Part shown: piece by piece, positions 54,847 through 64,000 of the stretch
How positions within the stretch are numbered: the first letter of the stretch is position 1
Layout of the letters: the number at the start of each line of letters is the position of its first letter
Assembly (NCBI GenBank): GCA_023678885.1
Contig: CM043013.1
Location: 20,182,791 to 20,246,790 of the forward strand
DNA: 64,000 nucleotides
Reading direction: 5' to 3'
DNA from: Pogostemon cablin
Taxonomy: Eukaryota; Streptophyta; Magnoliopsida; Lamiales; Lamiaceae
Program-made: the position numbers and the translations under genes
The notes under the pieces: generated by a model
Seen by the model: only the letters and a program-made list of their open reading frames with translations
Database searches by the model: none
What the model was told of the DNA's origin: nothing

Positions 54847-56280
54847 ATCTTCCACTTATACTAAAAGACTATGCTGCCATATCTTCTGACATACACCTAA
54901 TTACCACTCCCACTACTTGACCATTAAAAACTTTCGCCTTAAGGTCCTTGTAAAAGGATTACTGGGTTATCATCCGATGTAATATAGGCGACAACAACCT
55001 TCCCCTCAATTATACGATTTATCGTATCAGGCAGTACTAGCTATCAATGTGTTTAATTTCCTTATAGACTCGTGATTCCTTCAAGTTTGCAACTGCACCA
55101 TTATTATCACAATAAATTATGATACCCTTGGGCAAACTCAGAAACATCTAAGTCCATTATGGAGTTTCTAGAACCATACAGATACTTTGGCTGCCGTAAG
55201 GCTCCAATTTATCATCTTTCCATGGTGGAGTCCAAAATATATTTCTATATAATCATTCCTCCATTGTATGGATCTACTTCCATTAAACATATAACCTTGA
55301 GGTGGATTTACTGCCGTCCTTATGATTTGAAAAACTTGAATCTAAGTAACCGCTAAGAAGTAATGAATTATTTCGGTAAGCTTACATATAATTTCCAGTC
55401 CTCTTCAGGCACTTCAAATATGTCTTACCATAATTCAATATTCTTGTTCCCGGTTACCTTGATACCCACTGACTATGCCATTGGCAATATAAATATCCAA
55501 TCTCGTACATAGCATTCCATAGATTAAGCTTCCTTATTGCCGAAGCTTAGGGAACCGCCCTTATCTATTTTATCTTCTATTGTGTCTTAAGACACAAATC
55601 CTCAGATAAAGTTCACATGTTAAAACGAGTAAGGATTGTATCATTCATGAAGCTTGAGATAAACACAACATCCTATCTTGTGATCTTTATTACCATGATC
55701 GCGAGGATTCTTAAGTCCATCATTTCATTTGCTTCATTAACCATACCCATACGCCCGACAATACTCTTTAATTGTTTCCAATGAGCAAGATACCATCCAC
55801 GTACATACAAGAAATACCACCATATTTTGTCACTCTTTTTAATACACAAGACCCATCCGAGCATTGATTAAATCTATATGACTGGATTTTCTTATCAAAA
55901 CGGATGTTCCATGATATTGAAGCTTGCTTTAGTCCGTCGATAGACACTTTTAATCTTACACTCAAAATGCTCTTAGCTCTATGCAATGAATCACTCTGAC
56001 TGCTTAACATAGATGTTTCCTCAAAACTTCCAATCAGGAATTCTGTCTTGACATCTATTTGCCTTACCTCATATTTAATATGATCAGCAATAAATAAAAG
56101 AATCCAGATCAACATAATGTGATCGATCCTCTTTTGATTTTGTAGACCCACACATTCAAAGGCTTTTACACCATTTGATGGTGCTACAAGCTCCAGAAAA
56201 TATTACAACTTGCTAAGATGCAGCATTTCGATCATGTAGTGCTTTGTCATGTCTATGGTTTGATTTTATGTTTACTAGGG
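54847..56280 (-). pseudogene. pol: Copia-3 reverse transcriptase and RNase H
   Basis: A 127-codon piece (55768-56151) shows YEVRQIDVKTEFLIGSFEE, a DGLKQASISWNIRFD stretch and CMYVDGILLIGNN. The catalytic box is YVDG in place of YVDD, so the second aspartate is lost, as it also is (differently) in Copia-1. RNase H lies at about 54860-55200 in broken frames. Confidence 0.8.
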
Positions 56281-57234
56281 ACCAAGTCTAACGACTCTCC
56301 CAAAGCATAAATCTTTTCGGTTGTAAAACAACCTTCCCACTATGACAAGACACTACATGCAATTGTGTATCAGACGTGACACGCGATGCAGTTTACTTGT
56401 GGTATATCCTCTTGTAGTCTTGGTACTAAAATTTGTGTTTCCCTTCTCACACCTTTAGATTAACTTATACATGGATTTGTAATTTATTACATAGTCCCTT
56501 TCCAAAATCTAGTGTTTGTGTTAACAATCACTTTTTGATCTTTTGGATTATTTAAATAAACCACCCTTCATTTTTCTAGGATATCCCACAAACATCAATT
56601 CGACATGTTGTTTCTAGGGCTTATCCATAAAATTAATTTAGTAATTTCAGATAATTCATCACCTATCTAACCATTACCATAAAAGTCTTATTCCTTCTTT
56701 CCACCACACCATTCAGCTGGGGTTTGCCTGGTGAAATTAACTTGAGATTTAATCCCAACCTCTGATTAATAGCTCATAACTATCCGAAGATGTGCTCGCC
56801 ACTACGATCGGATCGCAGTGACTTGATATATTTTCCATGATGCTTCACTGCATCAGTCATGTACTTCTTGAATTAATCATAGTACTCAGACTTGCAGTGC
56901 ATCAAATAAATATATCTTGTTCCTAGAATAATCTTTGAATATTCATAAACACCTCTCTCTGGGATAATCTTAGGATCGGTTAAATCAGAATGAACCATTT
57001 CCAACATATCTTTTCATGGCTCTATACCCCCTTGCCTTGAAAAAGGCAATTAATCATTTTTACTTTCAAGTAAGACCTTACTAGTTCGATAGTTTCCACT
57101 TCCAATAAACCTAACGGTCCATCGGCTATCAACTTTTGAATCGTACTTAAGTAAAATGATCTAGTCTTAGATGCCAAAAGTATGTTTAGTTCATCTCCAA
57201 AGGTCCTTTCTCTTACTAACTTTAGAAGATGCAT
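56281..57234 (-). pseudogene. pol: Copia-3 integrase
   Basis: The N-terminal part (57022-57234) has IADGPLGLLEVETIE and SYLKVKMINCLFQGKG, matching the pre-core region of copia integrases (DGPL...C..C..GK). The core follows at about 56690-57020 with frameshifts, and the C-terminal FVGYP-type part at about 56560-56600. Copia-1 lacks the stretch 56690-57220. Confidence 0.65.
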
Positions 57235-57930
57235 TATTAATTACTATTTGTTGCATCCGAGAGATAAACATGATTTAAGAATGTACAAATTGTCACTATC
57301 GTACCATAACAGATTATTATTCGTTAATGCATAGAAACCAAAATGAAATTATTTTCTATGAAAACGTACGTGAAGACAATTTCTCAAAATCAAACGTTTA
57401 TTCCTATCAAAAGATAAATAAACAACTCCCACTGAAACAACCACTACTTTCGTAGTTTACCCATGCATTAAATTATCTTATCATTACTATGTTTAAAACA
57501 TTTAATTATTCCGGTATTTACACACAACGTGTCAGTAAACTCCATCATTAATCATGTTTCAATAACTAATGAATAAAATACTATCCGTGTTCACCTCTTG
57601 ATGAAATCGATTTTCCTTTGCCACACGTTTTGTCAGAAGTTTCCTACCATATACAACCTCTTGTAATTCAGGTGAAACTTGCTCAAAATGTTAGAGAAAA
57701 TTATGGAGAATAAATTGAGCTAGGTTTCCCCTTCAATTTCTATTCCAAGTATTTTCAATTCATTCACCAAGTTAACCATGACCTCTTGCCTTTCTTACTC
57801 AAGTATCCGAAGAGTCGAATGAGACCATCATATATGAACCTCTCACCTCTTCACTAAAGACTTAAACAGGCATCAGAAGGCATCCTTAGTAAGAACACAT
57901 TTAATTTTCCTAAGCAGTAAGAATTAAAAT
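57235..57930 (-). pseudogene. gag: Copia-3 gag and protease remnant
   Basis: Aligns with 10220-10990 of Copia-1. The Gag-like helical core lies at about 57600-57830 on the minus strand in several frames. No intact active site of the protease is seen. Confidence 0.5.
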
Positions 57931-58419
57931 CAAGATTATTTTCTTATCATTTATTTTGGACACGTAATTTAATTTTCTTTTAGTTAACAATAAGTGAAAT
58001 AAACTATTAGAAAATTCAGAGAATCAAGTAAATAAATGCGACGATCAAACTCTTCGAATTTAAATTTTATATTGATTCCCTCAATAAATAATATAAAATA
58101 AATTCACCGACATCTCAAGCACCGTGAATTTGCATGCCACGTTAGTGTGGGCACAAATCCTAACATTCGCAAGAGAAGGTTTTACCCATTAATTCCATAC
58201 ATCATAATTAACCTTATGACTCAATGGTTAATAGTCGGTTGTCCTTCAGCCATGCAATTTAATAGCAGTGACTCCGTTGAGGAGGATATACATATTAATT
58301 GCATCTAAGTGTATACAATTATTTGATATTAAGTACGTTAACCAAGTTTATGTGTCTTACAGTTGGAGAATTCCACACACCCTCAAATAATTTTCTACAA
58401 CCATTAATTATTAATTTGT
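57931..58419 (-). other. Copia-3 leader, AT-rich part
   Basis: Non-coding and aligned with the same part of Copia-1. Confidence 0.5.
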
Positions 58420-58640
58420 ACCAGTGATCCGCAAATAAAACTCATCCGTTGGGGAGGAAGACACTATAGCCGATTCATAAACTTACTTGCATCACATTAT
58501 AAATAATAATTATTTAATAAAATTTATTCCAGTGATCCACAAATAAAACTCATCCGTTTGGGAGGAAGACATTATAGCCGACTCATAAGCCTACTTGCAT
58601 CACACAATAAATCAATAATGGAGGCCGCGGGATCATGACT
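58420..58640 (-). repeat. Tandem duplication in the Copia-3 leader
   Basis: Two copies of a unit containing CCAGTGATCC, AAACTCATCCGTT and GGAGGAAGACA.TATAGCCGA, from about 58429 and about 58529. Same as in Copia-1. Confidence 0.7.
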
Positions 58641-58899
58641 AATCCCTCTCCCACTTAGTTATTTAACAATAGGGTTTTTGCATGCATACAATATAACAAA
58701 TATAATTATGCAAATAAACATGTTATTATTACGGCAAATTAGGCAGTAAATTAAATAGCACAAACAATCCAAATATATAATAATTGGCAAATAAAATAAT
58801 TATATCAATTATATATAAGGAATAAAAAAAATGCCAAATATAAGTTGACTTAGTCAACAAGCAATTAATTGATGACTTACACAAGAAGTAGGTGTTTCT

Positions 58900-60395
58900 T
58901 GGGCTCCAAGACCATCTCACACGCAGTCGCGTAACCACCACATGAACAGGCCCAATTCAACCTTGCCATGTAATCACCAATCTCACGATAACAAACAGCC
59001 TGGAAACTGCTCCCGGTTCTGGCCCAGCTGCAGCCACGTCATCGCCTTCCCAAACTCATCGCTGGAAGCACGTTGTACAGCCTGTTAACACGCCCGTTCA
59101 TTGCATGAGATTGCCCGCTGGGAAAAACTAGATGGCCACCAGTCAAGTCAGTCCGTCCAGCTGCCTTACAGCGTGTGGCCGGCCGCCATATGAAGCACCA
59201 CCATTCCAGCCATGTAACAGTCGCCCGTAGGTGAAACTGCCCACCGATTGTACAGTCACAACAGCCGTGCCACAAGCCACCGCCGACCATCAGCGGTCAT
59301 CTGCCGTTGGATAAAACCTCCCACCGGTCCATCATCTACACGCTGTCGCCGTGCAAAGTCACCGGCCAGCAACAGACCCGCCCAATAGACCTACCTGGAA
59401 CTTGGTGCACACCCACCGGTACCGTTCATATTCAAACGCTCCGTCCAGCGGATTCACCGGGTTCCATCAATGGGCAACAATGGCAGCAAGGAAATACTGC
59501 ATACAGCCCAGTTGATCCTCCAGCGTCGGCCATGCTGACCCTATCGGAAACATGTCCATACTCGCCTGAACGGCAAACAATAGCAAACCCGATCGGCAAA
59601 CACACTGGACTCGCCCGGAACAGAGGGCTCGCCCGGAAGTGCTTCAGACCCGCCCTAAAAACAGGTCAGACCCTCTCGGAACTTCTGGGCTTGTCCCACA
59701 TGCAACTGTCGCTATCACACGGATCAGCCTCATGATTTCCACCGGCTAGAGTACTGACAAGGTATGCTAATCGGCGATAACCGCCAGCATCCCTCGTTGC
59801 TTGGTCATCATGTCGCTTCAGAAGACGCCACGCGTCTCCACGCCATTGTTTCTGCCGACTGCCGATGATTCCGCATGCCATCGAGTTGCGTATCGGCTGT
59901 TTCCATGCTGAGCGCTGGACATCCTGGCGCTGACTGACAGCGCCTCAGACCTGTTCGTGTGCCGCCATGTTGCGCATCGTAGCGATGCAATCGCACCATG
60001 TACCCGCCGCTCCATACGCCGACCACTACTACCCATCGCCCGCTAGCACCAGTCGTAAACAAAATTGGGGTTTTCAAAAACCCTAACCCTACGAACTCCC
60101 GGCGTGATATTGTAGTTCCAGCGACACCATCTTATCATTGAATTTGTCCACAGCGACATGCCAAGCCCGCGATAGACAGCCTTTGCTAGGTGATCATGCG
60201 GTGCTTCTGGCGATGCTTGCGGTGTTAACATACGCCGTCGCCGCCGTCACAATACCAATGCAAGCCACGCACGTCCGATTCCATGTATACAATTAGGGCA
60301 CATAACAAGAAACAAGTTCTACAACCCTAATATCATGTATTCCACTCAAACCCTAGCCTAACGTGTCACGTTTAGTCATAGCACCTATGCTCTAA
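58900..60395 (-). other. GC-rich leader block of Copia-3
   Basis: G+C-rich like 11870-13400 of Copia-1 and in the same place. CTCGCCCGGAA words recur at about 59575-59640. Open frames here (for example 142 codons at 59307-59735 on the plus strand) do not resemble known proteins and are not shared with Copia-1, so I do not call a gene. Confidence 0.5.
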
Positions 60396-60398
60396 TAC

Positions 60399-60410
60399 CA
60401 ATTGTTGGCG
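60399..60410 (-). other. Copia-3 primer binding site, mutated
   Basis: On the minus strand it reads TGGTATTAGAGC, one base from the tRNA-Met complement TGGTATCAGAGC, two bases from the LTR. Confidence 0.8.
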
Positions 60411-60412
60411 TT

Positions 60413-61770
60413 TGGATCTTTTGGTTAACGTGAACTGTTAGTTAGGGTTCCATACGTTTCTACAGCGGAATCAAGAAAACAAGAAACATATTACCGTTCA
60501 CCAGGGTATGTTGAAGGAGAAGGATTCTCGCCGGCAGCCTGTGCAGCCTCACCGTTTAGGGCATAACTCTCTCGTCTAATCTCCGATTGGAGTGATATAT
60601 GTGCCAAAACGATCCTCTCTTCCATGGCTTTCCACCAGAATATCAAAAATCCAGTTTGGGCTTCTACACGATTTTATAAAAATCATGCAAGTTGACGGAT
60701 AGAAACAGCAAACAACCTTCCAGTCTTCTATTGTATTCCTAAGCCACGTCTCGACGTTGTGTGTGCAACAATCTACGAGACGAACTCAATCTGCAGCCAA
60801 TATCTCTCTCACAGTTTTTGTCGTGTAAATTAAGATATCCGACTGATGAGATTGGCTATTATATAGGCTACAATAGGGACCAAGAGTATAAATTTGGGTT
60901 TGGGCCTCCCATTGGGCTTAAGCATTCAAGTTTAGCCCAAAACATATACTTAAGTATAATAATAATAAATCATTCCACTAAAGAAATATTATTGCACTGC
61001 CACCCTAATCCCAAATTACATTTATGGGCTCCTTCTTATTATGAGCGCGTTAATCTCTCCGTGTTTAAGATTCAATGTCCATTAATTAATTAAGTTACTG
61101 ATAACTCCATTAATTAATATAATTAACAAGAGTAGTACCACTCAACCTTATTATCATGCCAGAATAAATCCACTTGCAGGGTTTACATGATAATCTTTAT
61201 GAGCTCCTCAAGGGGACATCATCAACCAATTCCTTAGGACATGGATTCCTTCTACAATCAACAACACACGACATCACCATCTCCTAACTTACGAGCATAT
61301 TTATTTAACAATTAAATCTCACCCATTGATGAATTAAAGAAATAAATACTGGCTTACGTGTCGAGGTTATTGTATAGGGATTAAGAGTACGAACATCCAT
61401 AATAACAGAGATTAAAGTTCTATTATATAGTCAGTATAAACCAAACGATCTCAACAGCGGTCCTATTCAATACACACAAAACGCACTAGTGCAATTTTAT
61501 AGTCAAGACAGACTAATGTCAAATCACACTACAACCATACCGATAGATAGTCTTCTTCTATCTCGATTGTGAATATCTATTTATACTTTATAAGGAGCCG
61601 ATAATATGATCTTCCTTGTGATGCCGCATACAATATTATCTACAGTATAAAGTAAATGGACTTTTGCAATAATAAATAATTGCAAATGTTTGATCACATG
61701 ATTCTCATTCCAAATATTGTCAAAACATTATTCATACCAAAAGTAAGACTTTTAGTATAAAATCCAACAC
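60413..61770 (-). repeat. Copia-3 5' LTR
   Basis: It starts TGTTGGCGTTTGG and ends AAAATCCAACA, followed by the CTATC duplication. Confidence 0.9.
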
Positions 61771-61775
61771 TATCA

Positions 61776-62728
61776 CTTGAATCACACATAAGTCCAATCC
61801 AGTGTGATCAAGATAGGTGCAGTGATAAGTGCCTCCTTCAAAACTTGAAAAGAAGTTAAATATTCTTCATCAAAAACAAAATGAACATCCTTTTAAAGTA
61901 AGTGAGACAACATTTTGGATTATTTTGAGAAGTCTTTGATAAATCTCCGATAAAATCATGCGTGTCCAAGGAAGGACCGCACTCCCTTCTCATTAGTAGG
62001 TGGTGGAAGCTTCTCAATCTCTACCACCTTTGCTCTATCCACCTACAATCCTTTGGGTTAAATATGATGCCCTAATATAATTCCATCTCTTACCATGAAG
62101 TGACACTTCTCCCAGTTCAAAACTAGGTTAGTATAAATACATCTCTTCAAAATAGTAGATAGGTTAGTCAAATAGATATTAAAGGAGGAACCAAAAATAG
62201 AAAAATCATCCATAAACACCTCAATAATATTTTCAATCAAGCCATCAAATATCGCCATCATGCAGCGCTGAAATGTAGCAGGCGCATTAATAGTCCAAAA
62301 GGCATCTTCCTAAAGTCAAAGGTTCCATAAGGACATATAAAAGTAGTCTTTTCCTGGTCCTCGGGTGCAATCATGATTTGATTATACCCCGAGTACCCAT
62401 CCAAGAAACAACAAAAATCATACCCAGCAAGACGACCAAGCATTTGATCCATGAAAGGAAGAGGGAAGCGGTCCTTGCATGTATTTTCATTCAGTTTTCT
62501 GTAATCAGTACACACACGCCATCCCATAGGAATCCTAGTGGCTAGAGTCTCACCGTCATCGGCTTTTACAATAGTCATACCCCCTTTTTAGCTACAACAT
62601 GCAATGGACTCACATGGGGACTATCACTAATTGGATATATAATTCCTGCATCTAGCCATGTTAGGATTTACTTCCTAATCACTTCTTGAATAGCGGGATT
62701 CACCCTCCGCTGATTCTGAATGTTACTC
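61776..62728 (-). pseudogene. pol: Element C reverse transcriptase, broken
   Basis: Pieces give RVCTDYRKLNENTCKDRFPLPF, FLDGYSGYNQIMIAPEDQEK (62258-62578) and VFMDDFSIFGSSF (62058-62261). The FMDD box is intact, but a frameshift near 62260-62290 and stops elsewhere break the frame. It corresponds to 35750-36700 in element B. Confidence 0.85.
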
Positions 62729-63900
62729 TAAGCCTCATCTAACAATCTTATCTTATGCATGCAATATGATGGATTAATGCCTTTCAAATCATCAAGAGAC
62801 CAACCAATCACAGAATTATACTTCCTAAGCACATAAAATAACTCTTCAATTTGATCATCAGTTAGAGAAGAAGATACAATTACTGGATATTTTTCATTGT
62901 CACCTAGATAGGCATACTTCAAGTGTTCCGATAGCGGTTTCAACTCCTCTTTCTTCTCTTCTTGTGCTGTGCTCCCACGGCCCAATGGCAAGTACTTTCT
63001 AGTCCACTTCACCTCTTCAAATGTGGTCCTTTATTGTTCATACCTGTCATCACCCAAAGCAAGTAGATTTTCAAGAAATTCAATACATACCTCATTAGAG
63101 AGCTTATCTAGCTCTGTGGTGGGAAAAGTAAGAGACTCCGCTAAGCATGTCTCCAATAGATCCTTTGAAAGGATCAAAGACATATCTTCCTTCACAATCT
63201 CCTCCACCACATCAATTCTGTGAAATTGCGTCTCCATCGGCATCTTCATTGCTTTATCTAGGTTGAATAGAACCTCTTCTTTATCCATCCGCAGGCTTAG
63301 CTCACCCTTTTGAACATCAATCATAGCTCCAGCAGTGGCAAGGAATGATCTCCCTAAGATAAAGGGAACATTATCCTTGTCATCTTCCATCTCAAGTACA
63401 AGAAAGTCCACAGGAAGACCATTTTCTCTACTTTTACAAGCACATCTTCAATAACACCCTTCAAAAAAGTCATAGACCTATCCACCAATTGAAGAGAAAC
63501 TGTTGTGGGAGATAACTCCCCTAAACCAAGCCTTTAAAATATTGACAATGGATCAAATTGATGCTTGCCCCAAGATCACACAAGGCTCGTCGTCCCGGCC
63601 CCTTTCCAATCTCACATAGAATAGTGAAGTTTCCCAGATCCTTTAACTTAGCTGGCAGCTTCCACTGAATGATTGAGCTGCAGTTCTCAGACAAATTAAT
63701 CATTTTAATTCCGTTCAAGCTTCTCTTCTTCAACAGTATATCTTTTAGAAAGCGGGCATAATATGACATCTCTAATAGTGCTTCAGAGAAAGGAGTGCTC
63801 AAGCTTATCTTGTTTATGATATATGAAAACTTCTTGAACTTTTCTTTCAATCTCTCCTTGACTAACTTGAAAGGAAACGGAGGAGGTATCTTAGTCTTGG
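62729..63900 (-). pseudogene. pol: Element C aspartic protease and linker, broken
   Basis: The minus strand holds FKKFSYIINKISLSTPFSEAL and CDLGASINL (63521-63850), then VPFILGRSFLATAGAMIDV (63031-63411), as in element B. A frameshift lies near 63410-63420 and another near 63545. The last piece (62728-63012) is the linker into RT. Confidence 0.85.
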
Positions 63901-64000
63901 GAATCCCCTATTCATCACATTCAACCTTCTCCGCTTTATCCTTTTCGGCTCTCAATCTCTTTTACTCTTTCCCATTTCTTCTCGATTATAAGCTCAATAT
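63901..64000 (-). pseudogene. gag: Element C gag, last codons at window edge
   Basis: The minus strand encodes RAEKDKAEKVECDE and then a stop where element B has a tryptophan. The gag-pol boundary here has AAG where element B has TAG. The rest of gag is outside the window. Confidence 0.7.

Larger units (their letters stand above)
53473..61770 (-). mobile_element. Ty1/copia retrotransposon Copia-3
   Basis: This 8,298 bp minus-strand element has LTRs of 1,374 and 1,358 bp (TGTTGG...CCAACA), a CTATC duplication at 53468-53472 and 61771-61775, a primer site and a polypurine tract. It is the same family as Copia-1 and retains the integrase region that Copia-1 lost. All coding regions are broken. 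Confidence 0.9.
18010..64000 (-). mobile_element. Athila-like Ty3/gypsy element C, continues past window
   Basis: This minus-strand element's left (3') LTR is 18010-18714 plus 42361-43326 and its body runs 43327-64000. Reading right to left the order is end of gag, protease, RT, RNase H, integrase, spacer with nine-base motif copies, ORF3, 3' region and LTR. Every coding region is broken. It hosts elements D (with B inside), a CACTA element, a solo LTR and Copia-3, so it is the oldest of this stack. Protein-level comparison with element B shows the same organisation but clear divergence, so it is a separate subfamily. Confidence 0.85.

Noticed and set aside
59307..59735. 142-codon plus-strand frame in the Copia-3 leader
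   Set aside because: It is antisense to the element, GC-rich and without counterpart in Copia-1.

Overview
This window is plant nuclear DNA, probably from a eudicot, and it consists almost entirely of transposable elements nested inside one another. I see no host gene. The evidence is Stowaway-type MITEs, Ty1/copia and Ty3/gypsy elements with initiator-tRNA-Met or tRNA-Asp primer sites, Athila-type elements with an extra 3' ORF, a CACTA element, a tRNA-derived SINE and a decayed endogenous pararetrovirus (family Caulimoviridae). The genus cannot be told from the sequence.

Layout. 1-3.3 kb: AT-rich DNA with four Stowaway-like MITEs (340-595, 1900-2116, 2165-2415, 2480-2733) and a possible further MITE (734-1191). 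3.3-16.24 kb: a plus-strand endogenous pararetrovirus in order primer site, coat protein with CxCx2Cx4Hx4C finger, movement protein, protease, reverse transcriptase. It is broken by a SINE (5806-5985) and by a complete minus-strand copia element, Copia-1 (6814-14792, target duplication GTATT), and it stops just after the RT YMDD motif at the LTR of Copia-2 (plus strand, 3'-truncated, 16244 to about 17970). 18.0-64 kb: a minus-strand Athila-like element, called C here, whose 5' LTR lies beyond the window. Its left LTR is split by a chromovirus, D (18715-42360), and D's own right LTR is split by a second Athila-like element, B (27912-42136, duplication GTTAC), the youngest-looking and best preserved. 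Element C also carries a CACTA element (43664-45724, duplication AAC), a solo LTR of a third Athila-like family (50864-52848, duplication GGCAT) and Copia-3 (53473-61770, duplication CTATC).

How the parts work together. Element B is the only one with long ORFs: a gag with no zinc knuckle, a protease-RT-RNase H polyprotein, an integrase, and a separate 3' ORF that appears to be spliced from a five-codon first exon. Gag and pol lie in one frame parted by a single amber codon. Pol has a further stop and a one-base frameshift, so even B is probably non-autonomous now.

The most unusual signal is a nine-base motif and its complement (GGTTCGACC / GGTCGAACC), repeated dozens of times in element B in three places: the U3 part of both LTRs just upstream of a conserved TATA box, the end of gag (where it is translated in more than one frame as 31-residue tandem repeats), and the spacer directly upstream of the 3' ORF. 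Diverged versions occupy the equivalent LTR and pre-ORF3 positions in element C and the LTR position in the solo LTR. The CACTA element is also notable: it carries a translocator-like exon and a Ulp1-like protease segment on the same strand.
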